Positions 50,389 to 62,246 of a stretch of DNA of 64,000 nt are shown in pieces. Under the pieces are notes generated by a model, which was not told where the DNA came from, made no database searches, and saw nothing but the letters and a program-made list of their open reading frames with translations. Position 1 is the first letter of the stretch. Every line of letters begins with the position of its first letter. This DNA comes from Mayamaea pseudoterrestris (taxonomy: Eukaryota > Bacillariophyta > Bacillariophyceae > Sellaphorales > Sellaphoraceae), in NCBI GenBank assembly GCA_027923505.1, contig BROI01000004.1, forward strand, positions 1,116,001 to 1,180,000, read 5' to 3'. A program made the translations under genes and the position numbers.

Positions 50389-52625
50389 GATGGTTTGCCC
50401 GAGCGGCTGGCGTCGCCGACGGGTGATCTTTTATAAGGGTTTGTTATAGTGCTTGCCGATGGTTTCGTTTGCGTTTCCTCAAAGTCGATATCTTCGTCGC
50501 CCCATCCTTCATTTCCGTTAGAAGGGTCTAGTGTGCTGGGCTGGGGATATGTCTTGTCTTCGTCTACTTCGTTGTCGTCGTCCTCATCGTCAATGCTCAA
50601 CGCCTGAAAAGAGTTTGCCGATTCGAATTGGTTCGGCTCCATGTCATTACTGCGAAAAATCGCTTGGTCTTGAGTCTTGCGTGCCTTCCGCGCTGGTGAG
50701 TCTGCAGTGGTGCTGGTCGTTGATGGCTGGAGCGCCTGTATCTGCTTTGCCATGGTTTCAATGCGTTCGTTCAATGTCGCGTTCATGCTCATCATTCGTG
50801 CAAACTGCTGTTCATTCTGCTCCCTTGTTTGTTGTTCGCGTTTCGCAGCCTCCATCTGCTGTAAATGCTGGGCTTTTTGATACGTCTCCTGCTGTTTGTA
50901 CATCGTCTCAATTAATTGAAAAGGTACTGCCAGCTGTGTAGTGATGTAGCTGTTCACGTTTTGCATAAAGTGGTCCATTTTTGTGTCGAGTGATGCGACA
51001 GCCGTAATTAGCGAATTGTCGTGGCTTTCCTGGCTCTGGCTGATCATTGTGTGCTGGTTCATGTTCTGGGTCGTGTTCTGGTTCGTGTACTGGTTCATGT
51101 GTGTTGTTGTCGTGGTGGATCTGTGAGGTGTGATGCTCATTTGATCGGTGCTGTTGTTGGCTGGCGTGCTGCTAGTGGTCCAAGCATTGTTGCCGACACT
51201 TCTTTCTAGCGAGAGCCCGCCTCCTCGTCCAAATCCGCGGCCTGGGTCGCCTCTGCCTGCTGGGTTGCCTCTGCCAAATGGATCGCCTCTGCCGAATGGA
51301 TCGCCTCGGCCGAACGGATCGCCTCGGCCGGCCGCTAGTCGTCGCTGTCGTGCTCCTGCTGTGCCATGGTGGCCTCGCTGGAGGCGTGGAGGTGTATTGG
51401 TAATCGCCTCGCTTGGTTCTGTTTCCGCTACATTAATTCCTTTCAATCGCAGTCGCTCTTCAAAATTGCGTTTGAGTATTAGCGGCGCTCTTGGTACAGC
51501 GCGAGAAAAGTCAATGTATGGATCGCTTTGATCTGACGTGAGTTGATTGTTCTGTTTCATTTGCCGGAGCTCGATATTCAGGTTATCCACCAGCCGTTCG
51601 ACTTCCTCCTTGTTGTCTGCCTTGCAGTGAATTGTGAATTTATCGCTGGCGTACGCCTTTGAACGTGCGTTGACTCGCGTTACTCCTGGGATCATCGCAA
51701 AGTACTCGTAGACCCTTAGCCCACCGTTTAGTTCAACCTCAAATGTCGCTGCCGTAAAGCCACATACTTGGACTATATCGTATTTCGCCTCGTTTTGTGT
51801 CATTAATTGCATCAGCATATTGTATTTTCGTTCTTCCGGTTTGCGAAGCATTTGGTATCCGCTCGTTGCATGCTGGAAGACTTCGTCATTATCATCGCCT
51901 TTTTCGTCATCTTCGCGTTCCATTATATCTGCTACTACTCTTGCCATTTCGCGTGGAGTAAACACGACGATGCAATCCCTCTCAGTTGTCGATTGAAATG
52001 ACTTGGGAATCGGTCTCGCTTGAATTTGGAGCTCGATAAACTTGGATCCTTTGCATTTTGTGGGACACAGTGCATCCCTTTCTGTTTTGTTTGCTGCTGC
52101 CCATACGTATGCCTTTGTCTTCTGATCCAGCTCCTCTTTGTCGGTCGCTTTCACTGCCGCCATGGGGAGGACGACGGCGATGTCGTACTGTCGTTGCGCG
52201 CCGTATCGTAATTCCACGACATAGAAGCTCTGCCGCTTGAGCCATGCCATAAAAGTTTGGTTTTGTTTTACTTGTGCAAGTGTTGTTGTTGATGTCTTTT
52301 TAAAATCGACGCGAATCTTTTGACCCTGTCGTAGGTCGACCGTTGTTGGTGCGAAGCAGTCGATATATCCCTGGCCTGAATCCGGAAAATCGTCGACGGT
52401 GATCGTTGTACGTCCTTCTACTCCAAAGACTGTAGTTTTATCTACTTTGATTAATTCCTTCAATAATCCTTCCATAGCTTCGTGTTGTCTTGCTGGTGTT
52501 GTGCCGGCGTTGAATGTGACGCGCCAAGAGTCCGGTCTAATTATTTCGAGAGCCGTTGGACCGTTTTCGTCCTCTGTTTCCATTGGAATGCCTTGGTTTA
52601 CTTTATTATCAACATCGAGCGCCAT
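50382..52625 (-). CDS. LINE ORF1: RNA-binding-like protein
   Basis: 747 aa from an ATG at 52625. The N-terminal 400 residues look folded and contain tandem RRM-like or related segments (for example ALEIIRPDSWRVTFNAG, KFIELQIQARPIPKSF and GGLRVYEYFAMIPGVTRVNA). Around residues 427-465 is a Gly/Arg/Asp repeat block (GRGDPF units, then GRGFGRGGG), similar in composition to RGG boxes that bind RNA. A Gln/Asn/Thr-rich stretch and a coiled-coil (about 567-635: YKQQETYQKAQHLQQMEAAK) follow; the C-terminus is acidic. This order of RNA-binding, RG-rich and coiled-coil segments fits a LINE nucleocapsid-like ORF1. There is no CCHC knuckle. Confidence 0.8.
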   Translation of the reverse strand: MALDVDNKVNQGIPMETEDENGPTALEIIRPDSWRVTFNAGTTPARQHEAMEGLLKELIKVDKTTVFGVEGRTTITVDDFPDSGQGYIDCFAPTTVDLRQGQKIRVDFKKTSTTTLAQVKQNQTFMAWLKRQSFYVVELRYGAQRQYDIAVVLPMAAVKATDKEELDQKTKAYVWAAANKTERDALCPTKCKGSKFIELQIQARPIPKSFQSTTERDCIVVFTPREMARVVADIMEREDDEKGDDNDEVFQHATSGYQMLRKPEERKYNMLMQLMTQNEAKYDIVQVCGFTAATFEVELNGGLRVYEYFAMIPGVTRVNARSKAYASDKFTIHCKADNKEEVERLVDNLNIELRQMKQNNQLTSDQSDPYIDFSRAVPRAPLILKRNFEERLRLKGINVAETEPSEAITNTPPRLQRGHHGTAGARQRRLAAGRGDPFGRGDPFGRGDPFGRGNPAGRGDPGRGFGRGGGLSLERSVGNNAWTTSSTPANNSTDQMSITPHRSTTTTTHMNQYTNQNTTQNMNQHTMISQSQESHDNSLITAVASLDTKMDHFMQNVNSYITTQLAVPFQLIETMYKQQETYQKAQHLQQMEAAKREQQTREQNEQQFARMMSMNATLNERIETMAKQIQALQPSTTSTTADSPARKARKTQDQAIFRSNDMEPNQFESANSFQALSIDDEDDDNEVDEDKTYPQPSTLDPSNGNEGWGDEDIDFEETQTKPSASTITNPYKRSPVGDASRSGKPSC
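51222..51330 (-). repeat. GRGDPF-coding 18-bp tandem repeats in LINE ORF1
   Basis: Three near-identical 18-bp units plus diverged flanking ones. They encode repeated Gly-Arg-Gly-Asp-Pro-Phe and merge into an RGG-like tail. Codon differences between units are mostly at third positions. Confidence 0.9.
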
Positions 52626-52700
52626 GATGGACTCTTTGTTTTGCTCCCGCCGGGATTTTTTGTGGTTCGACGATTTGTGTTTCTACGCGAAAAAGCTACT

Positions 52701-53418
52701 TGTTTTCAGTACTACAGGGGTTATGGGTCCAATTCCAAATACGAACGTGAAATTGTGGCTTTGTTATTGCGGTGTTTGAGCTGGCTTTTCATTTGTGTGG
52801 CGTTGAGCAGTCTCTCAAATCTCTTCGCACTGGAGCTTGTCAAAATACTTACAAAGCTCGGCTACTTCCATACCTTGGTGGCTGACATGCAGCAACACGT
52901 TCAGCTTTTGGCTGGTGTTTAACAGGTTGCTTGGTAAATGCCCAATTGCGAGTTTGTTTGGGTGTGAAGATATCATCAATCACGTCCGGGTTGCCTGTAC
53001 TTTTGGGATTCTGGATTGGTCAAAATGAGAGGTGGTTCAGGATTCCAAGTTCCTTTAAGCCACACCAGCGGCATTCGCAGCAAACAGTCCCTTCAAGCTT
53101 TCCTTGTTCTTCAGTTCGGAGTGGCGCATGTCCCGTGGGGCATTCACTGGCAATTCCAAAGTAGTCGTGGTCATCCGGAACAATGACCTGATCGTGGATG
53201 ACCATTTGGTTGCAGCACACCAACAACAAACCAGTCTGCTCCTTTGTTGTTGTTATTGCTGCAGCTCATATTTCCTGGATCACCCCGAGTCTCCCATCAA
53301 GACCGGTAAATATAGATTTTGAAGTCTTCCTCCATCAAGATGTCTTCCGACTGGCTCTCCTACTACTCGGATCTGAGTCGCAACTGTCGCGTTCTTCCTC
53401 CACTCTACAATGGACTCG
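52701..53418. other. Boundary sequence between LINE and copia element
   Basis: It contains unassigned open frames. On the minus strand, 53020-53229 encodes a fragment with ECPTGHAPLRT and CCECRWCGLKELG, a Cys/His pattern that could be a zinc-binding tail of an unidentified protein. On the plus strand, a short frame beginning MSSDWLSYYSDLSRN (53340) runs into the copia LTR. Nothing is complete. Confidence 0.4.
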
Positions 53419-53728
53419 TTGCAGGATGCGAACGAAAACAGCGAAAATTGGGCAAGTCACACCGAATGTCCGATAGGGTGACACAGCGGCACTCGCGACT
53501 CACCACAGCCTCACGATCGCGTGATGCGTGGCAGCGACGGCTTCGAAGCAATTCAACGAGTATATTGCTGAAACTAGTGCGATATAGAGTAGAAACAAGC
53601 AGACTTACTAAGCTTGAAGAGTTAAAAGAGCGATTTATTCGTCTCTCGTATTGTAGCAACTGCAAGCTTGGATTGGCCATAAAGGACAGCTACAGCGAAA
53701 GGTGCAACGATTTGATTTACAAGTTACA
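53419..53728 (+). repeat. 5' LTR of the copia element
   Basis: 310 bp beginning TTGCAGG and ending GTTACA, directly after the target repeat ACTCG. It shares both ends with the 3' LTR. Confidence 0.88.
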
Positions 53729-56700
53729 AGATTAACACTGTCTTGAGACTCATTGCCTCGGCATAGAGACTTTATCGATGAAGAGTACTATTGATTTATG
53801 AAGTAACGTGGCGACGCATGTTGGTTCTTGGCCCGAAAGAAAGTTCCGCAGGTGATAGCAAGAACATTGTCACGACGACAACAAATGGCGAACGAAAGGG
53901 CGCGCCGCGGCTTTCGCGCATGTTTACAAAGAGAACGTAGGCGTTTTCCAGGATCCTCAGTTCAAGGAGTTATTCGACAAACTTGGAGTAGAATCACTTA
54001 CGCAATTGATCGAGATGGAGTATGACAATTTCGCGATGAAGTGGAACGTCACGACGACGCGACGACGATGGCGATGGCGACAATGTCACGAGAAATGATT
54101 TAAACACTCGCTAACGAAGATGAATATCGGCGCGAAGAACGCGGACAGATGGTTCAAGACCATCAACGACAGTCGAAACGTCTGAGCGACGTTCGTCACA
54201 GCATGAGCGAAGGAACGAGTCCAAGCACGCAACATTGCGAGTGTGGGCAGCGGAAGCGGAGCGAAACCTCCAGCAAAAGAAGGCGAAATGGAATCCAAGA
54301 AGGACGAATCCAAGGACTCCATGCTATCAAACGAGGCGATGGAGCGAAACCCGACTCGGCTGACAAGGTGCCACCGACGAGCGTGGACGTGGACACAAAG
54401 CAGTCACCAACATCCGTATTGGACCTCGGCGACGACGAAGACGACGAGAAGTATTCAGACCAATTTACAAAGTCTATCAAGTTCTCGGCGAAGGATTGTA
54501 AAGAAATGAAGCTGGATTCCTCATGGAAGCAGTGGATTTCCGAGTTGAAAGTCATCGCTACATTGCGCGACTTCCACGAAGTCTTTGACGATGATTATGA
54601 CCCGAAGGAAAAGGGACCAAAGGAACAGAAGGTGTATGCAAAGAAGAATGTGTTTGTGTACAGAATCTTTCTCACACACTGTCGAACTCCATCTGCATCA
54701 CTCGCAGTACAGCAGTTCAAGAAGACGATGGACGGACGCGAAGTCTACCAACGATTGCAAACGCGATACGAAGAAGGCGCTACTGCTCACATCGAGAAGG
54801 AACGCGCGCAAACGGAACTGCAGGGAATGCGGCTGACCGAGAAGTGGTCACGGCCGACGATCGAATTTCTCGCACTGTTCTACAAGAAAGTCATCTGGCT
54901 GCTCGAAATGGACGCAGAAGCTCTGACAGGTTTACAACAATACGACATGCTACACGACGCTTTCTCCAAGCACACTGGATTCAGTGCATCGCTAGCAGGT
55001 TTTGACGGAATGATTGCCATCAAGAAACACATGGGGCAACACGACTCGGAAGACAATTTCGCGCAGTTGAACACGCACTTAGAAGAGTGCTGCATCAAGT
55101 ATGACAAGAAACACCCATCGACGACAAAGACTAAGCGCACAATCAATCAAGCGCAGTCTAGTGGAACGAAAGGAGGCGGCAGCGGCAATGGCGGCGCGAC
55201 TCCAAGCAGCTTATCGGCGGAACGATTTGCAGCGATCATGAAGAAACCTCACGCGAGCGTGAAGGATGAAGTCTGGTTGGAGATGAAGTTCGATCAGTGA
55301 AAGCAGTTGAAGGACAAGCGTGCGACGGCGCCCAAGACACCCGAAAACGGATGGCGACTGCGCAACCAACAAGGCACGGCTACGACGCAGACGCAAGTCA
55401 AGGCGGTGCATCAAGAGCATCACGCAACGGAATCTGTAGCGAACGATCACGCAAGCGTTCCTGGCACGATTAATATTCAGCCAGGCAATAGTGGAATGTC
55501 AGTCCAAACGGCTGCACGATCGGTTCTGCAAGCAAACAATGCAAGTACTACAACTCAGCAAGTGACAGGATCGTTGACGACTGATAACACCGGACGAGGT
55601 ACATTCAGCTTCAACATGCATCGTCGTATGCGCGTCAATCGCGCACACTACGAGCGGATCAACGAAGGCGCACTCATCGACAGCGGCGCGAACGGAGGCT
55701 TATGCGGAGGAGACATGCTCGTCGTTTCGGAAATGAACGCCGAGGTGGATGTGACTGGTATTGACAATCATATTGTCCCAGCTCTCAAGATTGGCACTGC
55801 AGCTGGACTGGCTAAGACCCTTAGTGGCGAAACCATTCTACTGATGTGTCACCAGTATGCTTTAAAGCGAGACGGACCAACGATTCATTGCCCGAATCAA
55901 TTGCGCGCAATGGGACATCGAGTCGACGATATATCGACCCTGTTTGGTGGAACGCAACGAATTACGACGAACATTGGAGGCTACGTTTTGCCATTGGCGA
56001 TTCAGGGCTACGCCTGGTGTATTTGGACGTGACGAAACCCATGTTCGATGATTTGGATAAGTATCCGACTGTCACGATGACGTCGGACGTGCCGTGGAAT
56101 CCGACTGTTTACGATGTCAAGCACGCACACAACAATTTCGACAAACGCAATCACGATTATGGATCTTTCGATGAACGATTCGACGATGACGGTATTACGC
56201 ACCGCAATTGTCACACGCCGACATGCACTGGCGACGAACTTGACGTACTGATCAATCGGTGCGTGCGACACGCTCAGTTTTCACGCGTTAATTTGCGGAA
56301 GCTACGAAGCAAGGAACCGGACTACAACGCTCTTCGGCCGTACCTCGGATGGGTTCCGACTGAGCGATTTCAACAGACTTTATGACACACGGAAGCATGG
56401 TATCATCTCAGCAAACATCCGCGATTACCATTTCGACACCTCACGAAATTGAGATTTCTGGCCGCGAACGTTCAGCGGTTGCGCAAACTATTCGCCATGG
56501 ACACGATACACTCTGACACGCCAGCTTTGGATGATGGAATTCTAGGGCATGGGGGAGCTACTAAGATGCAGCTCTTTGTTGGACAAGAAAGTTTTTACAC
56601 GCGCGGCTACCCAATGAAGTCGGAGAGTGAAATGTCAAACGCGTTAGAGGATTTTATCCGCGAAGTGGGCGCTCCTAATGGACTGCTCAGCGACAACGCC

Positions 56701-59633
56701 AAGTCGGAGACTGGCAAAGCAGTGAGGGATCTCTGTCGGATGTACAATATTCCTCAAGTGACCACAGAACCGGGTCATCCAGAACAAAATCCATGCGAAC
56801 GTCAACGTCGCACATTAAGCCAATGATGGAGAACCTTCAACGAGATTCGGGTTTGCCAGGCCATTGCTGGGTTTTGCTGATTAAATTCGTAATCATGATT
56901 CTGAAAGTCCTTGCGACAAAATCGCTGGGATGGCGCACTCCAACGGAAGTTGTGTTCGGAAATTTGCCGGATATTTCGCCTTTGTTACATTTCAAGTGGT
57001 GGGAAGTTTTCCCTCGGCGGTACGATCTGGCAACAGCCAATTCGTGGGCATCGCAGAGAATAGTGGTCCGCACATGACTTTTCTCGTTCTGACGGATGAC
57101 ACGCTTCAGGCGATTCCGCGCTCCAACGTGGTCTCGCGCAGCTACTTGTTACCCCGAGAGTTGCCTTCCTTCCCTGAGTCTGGAGGGGAGATTTCTGAAG
57201 AAGCAACGAGCGCAAGCGAACGAAGTTTTGAAACTCCAGATCTCGCGACAGGACGCTACCATAGCACGAATGCGACAGAAAGTAGTCACGACAACTACGA
57301 AGGAAACGACAACGAAACAATTCCAATGGCGAACCATGCCAACGTACCAGCAAAGTTCTTCAGAAGGGCTGAGCAAGAATCAGGGAATAAATGCCCTCTG
57401 TTCTCTCCAAGCGAACTCATCAGACGCACGTTCATAAGGGAACACGAAAACGGTCAGAAAATGCGAGCGACTGTATGCGAATATATCGAAGTACGCGATA
57501 ACGAGCTACTCGAAACGACGAAAGGTTTCCTGATCTAGTTGGGAGAGGAACCAGTGAAAGACTTAATAAGTTACAATGAACTGTCGGATTTAATCAAACG
57601 ACAGATGGATGAAGATATACGAAACGATCCGGCGACTCAGTGGGTATTCACAAAAATAATCGGACACGAGCTTAATTTGAAACTGAACGACCCGACATAC
57701 AAGGGAAGTTCAAGTAACGTTCTCGTCGAATGGACTGACGGAACGACGACGTGGGAGCCTCTCGCGATCATGAAGAAGGATGATCCGATAACGATCGCAG
57801 AGTATGGACTCAAGCATGGCTTACTCGACAAGCCAGGATGGAAGCAGCTGGAACATTACACTTGGAAGCGAAAGAAGTTTCGACAGATGGTGACAGCAGC
57901 GAAACGAAAATTGAAAGCAAACGGCGTACGCTACAAATTCGGCGTAAGGTTGCCACGCAATTATAAAGATGCGAAAGCTCTCGACGAGATCAACGGCAAC
58001 ACGCTGTGGACGGATGCGATTCGAACGGAATTAAATCAGATAAATGATTACGATACGTTCGCAGATCAAGGAGTCGGTAAGATTATGCCGGCGCCGTGGA
58101 AACGAATAAACGTGCACATGATATTCGATGTCAAGCATGATTTACGACGGAAGGCACGACTCGTCGCAGGAGGACATTTGACAGAACCGCCAAAGGGTTC
58201 AGTTTACTTGGGCGTTGTGTCATTGCGACGTCAACGAATGGTAGCGATGTTAGCGGAACTCAACGGTCTGGAACTGTGGGCGGCTGACGTCGGCAACGCA
58301 TACTTGGAAGCGAAAACGAAAGAGAAGGTTTATATCGTGGCAGGTCCAGAGTTCGGGGAGCTCGAGGGTCACATGCTCACGATCGTGAAGGCATTATACG
58401 GTCTTCGCACGTCAGGCGCACGCTGGCACGAGCACTTTGCAGACACGCTCCGCGACATTGGTTTCACACCGTGTATCGCAGAACCGGATGTGTGGATGCG
58501 CGATAAAGGCACGCACTACAAATACGTTTGTGTGTATGTCGACAATTTAGCGATAGCAATGAAGAATCCGAAGGAACTAACGGATCTTTTAATTGAGAAC
58601 TACAACTACAAGTTGAAGGGCGTCGGTCCACTGGCATATCATTTGGGCGCAGACGTTTGGCGAGACGACGACGGCGTACTCTGCTTCGGAGCAAAGAAGT
58701 ACGTCACGAGGCTACTAGCAAACTACAAAGAAATGTTCGGCAAAGAACCGCGACTGCAGACAAGTCCACTACGCGACGGCGATCATCCGGAACTCGACAC
58801 AACGAAAGAACTTGACGACGACGGAATTGCAAAGTATCAATCGATAATTGGTGCGCTGCAATGGGCAGTAAGTTTATGTCAATTCGACATTCACTGCGCT
58901 GTCATGACTATGGGGAGATTCCGAGCTGCGCCACGAGCGGGGCACTTGGAACGGTTAAAGCATATTTGCGGATACTTATACTTACGACGATACCCGGATG
59001 GAGCGATTCGATTCAACGTTTCGATTCTAATGGACGAGCAATACGCGACAGTTGACAAGATGTATTGGGATTACAGTGTGTACGGCAAGATCTGCGAAGA
59101 GCTTCCATGGAAGATGCCCACGCCGCGAGGCAAGGCGGTGCAAATGTCAACGTTCGAAGATGCGAACCTGTACCACGATTACACGACGGGGCGGGCAGCT
59201 TGGGCATGCTACACATGTTGAATAGAACAGTCGTCGATTGGTTTTTGAAACGCCAAGCAACGGTTGAGACGGCAACGTACGGATTGGAGTTTGTAGCAGC
59301 GAGAGTGAGCACGGAGCAGATCATGGATCTCCGCTTCACGCTACGCATGTTGGGAGTTCCGCTCGACGGACCTTCATGGATGTTTGGAGACAACAAGTCG
59401 GTAACGCAAAGCAGCAACCTACCGCACTCTAGTCTGACAAAGCGACACAATGCACTGGCATTTCACCGTGTACGCGAAGCGATTGCGGCAGGAATTATTA
59501 ATTTCAACCACATCATGGGAACGACAAACACGGTGGATGTACTTACCAAGTTTCTTCCGCAGGCTACGGCAAGCAAGCACTTAAAGAACCTGCTCTTCAA
59601 GGAATCGAACTATTAGGTATGACTTGAGGGGAG

Positions 59634-59833
59634 TTGCAGGATGCGAACGAAAACAGCGAAAATCGGGCAAGTCACACCAAATGTCCGATAGGGTGACACA
59701 GCGGCACTCGCGGCTCACCACAGCCTCACGATCGCGTGATGCGTGGCAGCGACGGCTTCGAAGCAATTCAACGAGTATATTGCTGAAACTAGTGCGATAT
59801 CGAAAGGTGCAACGATTTGATTTACAAGTTACA
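59634..59833 (+). repeat. 3' LTR of the copia element
   Basis: 200 bp with the same first 165 or so bases and the same end (GTTACA) as the 5' LTR, preceded by a purine tract and followed by ACTCG. Confidence 0.88.
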
Positions 59834-59838
59834 ACTCG

Positions 59839-60400
59839 CTTAAACCATTATGACGGTTCAAGAGCACAAGGTCGAGTACTCCTTGGAGAAGCTCTTTGCA
59901 ACTCCCGCGATTCCAGTTGCTCTCAATTCTTTTGATGGAGACAAGATTGGAGTGCATGTGGCTCACCATTTCATGTTCGCTCCGCCCTCGCAACGCGTCA
60001 ACATTGTTTGCCTTCCTCTTTCACAAGGCATCCGCACCGATCACTTTGATTGACGCCAAGACTCTTGAGCTCGTTACCAACAAGAAGAGGCCTATCAACA
60101 CGCCTTTGGCCAAGATTCTGTTCGAATGAAGATCCTGGAGCATCCAGTCCTTGAGGAATTGCTCAAGCTCAATACCAACGCTTTGACACCTCTCGTTTTG
60201 TCTGCTTGCATCCCCATCCCACCACTCGCCATTGAGGCCATTGCCAAGCATGGACCATACAATATTGAAGGCATTCTGTCAGCCTTTATGTCAACCTTGT
60301 CCACTTGGCCCGCTCAGTATGCCTCAGTGGTCTCTACAGTCGACGTGTTCCACAATGCCTTTCCCTTAATAATAATAACTCAATGATTTACTTTGTAGTA
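59839..60400 (+). pseudogene. Unrecognised broken coding remnant
   Basis: Directly right of the copia element, the plus strand shows protein-like stretches: EKLFATPAIPVALNSFDGDK, and further on LEELLKLNTNALTPLVLSAC. The codon pattern looks real, but at least two breaks separate the stretches. No family was recognised. It might continue the interrupted frame seen left of the element (MSSDWLSYYSDLSRN), since the insertion site lies between them; whether host gene or older element cannot be said. Confidence 0.4.
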
Positions 60401-60719
60401 GTTAACTATCTACGAAGCAGCCAATGCGGCTTTATTTTCGCTCCCACCGTCAGTGCAGCCAAAACTACCCGACGAATGGGTTGTGCCCCAAATTGAGAGA
60501 CGACATGAGCGGTACATTCATATGGGACAACAGATGTAGGATTTTAGATGAGGATGGAGCAGTACTGGTCGAGTAAGAAGACACCTGGGCAAATTCCAGT
60601 GCCATAGTCGTTCCGAGGACCATCACTAATTGCCATTACCTGGCTGGACATGAGAGAACAATGGAACAGATAACATATAAGGGTGTTTGTTTTGAACATG
60701 CTGATGGAGTGCTCCTATT
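60401..60719. other. Unassigned repeat-rich spacer
   Basis: No coding pattern, RNA gene or repeat could be supported in this stretch. Confidence 0.4.
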
Positions 60720-62246
60720 AATGTTTGGTTATTGGTTGCAGAGAAGGTAGAAAAAGATGTTGCATAAGTGATTGCTGACACCGGACTACCCTCTCAATGG
60801 GTGTTTGTTGTGATCGAAGCTGATGCTCAGTGCGGACCTGATAGAGCCAGGCTTTGATTTGTGTTGGTAGACGCTGTTGGATACGGGGTTTTCTTGGCTT
60901 CATGAGGATGTGCAGACGAGCCCGTGCAAATTCTTCATCAACCTGCCGGCGCAGGTCCAGGACTCAGATGCCAATTTCCCGTTGATGGAGAGTGTCGTTG
61001 CGCTGTCACCACATGTCCCAACATATTTCAAAAAGTTTGAGGATAATTTGAGATAGCCAGTGCCTCCCATTGTGATACGGTTTAGCATTGGAGTGGCGGT
61101 AGTAATGTTCCTGAGCTGCTGCCCATCCAATGGTGACACAATGCAGTTCCAGTTCGTACGGCTGCAACGATTCCTCACCCTCTGTAGTTGGTTTCCAAGT
61201 GAGCGGGATGATCAGTCCTTTACCTAGGTTTATCCTACAGGGGTCTTCTCCTACAAAACGCTAGTTGATTAAGCAGTTCTCTAGCAAATTCGTGTTTGGG
61301 CGGTCGACAATTTGAAACGCAATGGGACATGGTTTGAGTAGGGGCCATGCGTCGATGTAGGGTAGGTACTTGGTAAGCGCGTCGGAAGCGTTTTCCTTGC
61401 CGGCAATCTTGACAAACTTGATAATTCTGGCTGCAACACACCAACGGATACAATGGTATGTGAGTGCATTGTGGCGCTTGGTGAGTGTGGATTTAGGCAC
61501 TGTACACTGTGTGATGACTGATTGGTTATCACCGAGTAGCCATGAAGAGAACTTGATGGGAACACCCATTGCCATGAGTGACACGCGTATGCCTAGGATA
61601 TGGTTGGTTGCAACGCGCCCGCTCATGAGTTCAGAGCCAAAGGTCGCGTGTTCGACGGTATCTTGAAGTTTGGCAAACCACGTGAACGGAGTCTGCTGAA
61701 TGAAATGAAGGATTCCAGTGCATGCTTTGCCGGTGACTTTGCAATGCATCAGGTTGGCATCTTTGAGAGTAGTAAGGTGAACTGTCTTGCCCTTTGGTTT
61801 CGGCCAGAGTGAAAGGACCTCTTCCTTGGGGTTGTCGTAGACGGTTTGTTGCCAGTCATAGGTTGGTGAGTCGCCGAAGATGATTTCGTTCTGCGGCCAC
61901 TAGGTGCGAAAGCGGATGGCCGCCTCGGGAGACTTGCGAAGGTAGCCGCATACACGCTTGACTCGGTCGAGGTGTCCAATGCGAGGTGTCCAATGCGAGG
62001 CTGTCCGCGGAAAAATGACAGGCAGGTGGTGGCACTGCAGATGTCGAACCGGCCAAGGGTGAATGCCCACTGAACGGCTCCAACAAAAGATTGGTAGATC
62101 TTGATGTCCGACTCCCCTAAAAGGGACGTCTGGTTGAGTTCCAGGTGATTGTGAGAGTCAAGTGGAGAGCTGTACTTTGGTGGTCATCCGTTGAATGTAC
62201 GCTCGTAGTTGGCTAGAAGCTTGGTGATGTAGGTCTTGATGCTCAT
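60720..62246 (-). mobile_element. Second copia family, decayed 3' fragment
   Basis: A fossil fragment on the minus strand, different in sequence from the CoDi-like copies. Recognisable parts are the end of the reverse transcriptase (TYITKLLANYERTF near 62.2 kb, QSFVGAVQWAFTLGRFDI near 62.05 kb) and RNase H (61.26-61.75 kb: ATFGSELMSGRVATNHI, LLGDNQSVITQCTVPKSTL). Sequence to about 60.72 kb could be its tail or another fossil. No LTR was found. It is truncated at its 5' side at 62246 and carries several breaks. Old. Confidence 0.8.

Larger units (their letters stand above)
43900..52700 (-). mobile_element. LINE (non-LTR retrotransposon), nearly full length
   Basis: An 8.7-kb element on the minus strand with ORF1 (52625-50382), a small middle ORF (50388-50041) and a 2024-codon ORF2 (50044-43970). 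The ends are approximate: the 5' UTR is at least 75 bp (GC-rich CCCGGCGGGAG upstream of ORF1) and the 3' UTR is under 90 bp. I found no poly-A tail or target-site duplication. The domain set (AP endonuclease, RT, RNase H, Cys/His) matches the I/R1/Tad-like group of LINEs. Large ORFs without stops suggest recent activity. The clade cannot be fixed without phylogeny. Confidence 0.9.
53419..59833 (+). mobile_element. Ty1/copia (CoDi-like) LTR retrotransposon, broken
   Basis: A fossil element, plus strand, with both LTRs present (310 and 200 bp, unequal in length). It is flanked by the 5-bp direct repeat ACTCG (53414-53418 and 59834-59838). Over the shared LTR length I count three mismatches, so insertion is fairly recent. 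Parts in order: leader, Gag-like region (around 54-55.3 kb), protease with an IDSGANGGLCGG-type active site (near 55.7 kb), integrase-derived segment (around 56-57 kb), a chromo-like segment, reverse transcriptase (57.5-58.9 kb) and RNase H (59.1-59.6 kb). A GAGGGGAG polypurine tract precedes the 3' LTR. The coding region is broken, with about eight breaks. Sequence family matches the fragment at 18163-20260. Confidence 0.92.

Noticed and set aside
51148-51531. Pro-rich plus-strand frame with LPNGSP-like repeats
   Set aside because: It is the antisense reading of the GRGDPF repeat in LINE ORF1.
53828-54025. Arg-rich 65-codon frame before the copia Gag region
   Set aside because: Lies in the element leader; too short and basic to call a separate gene.
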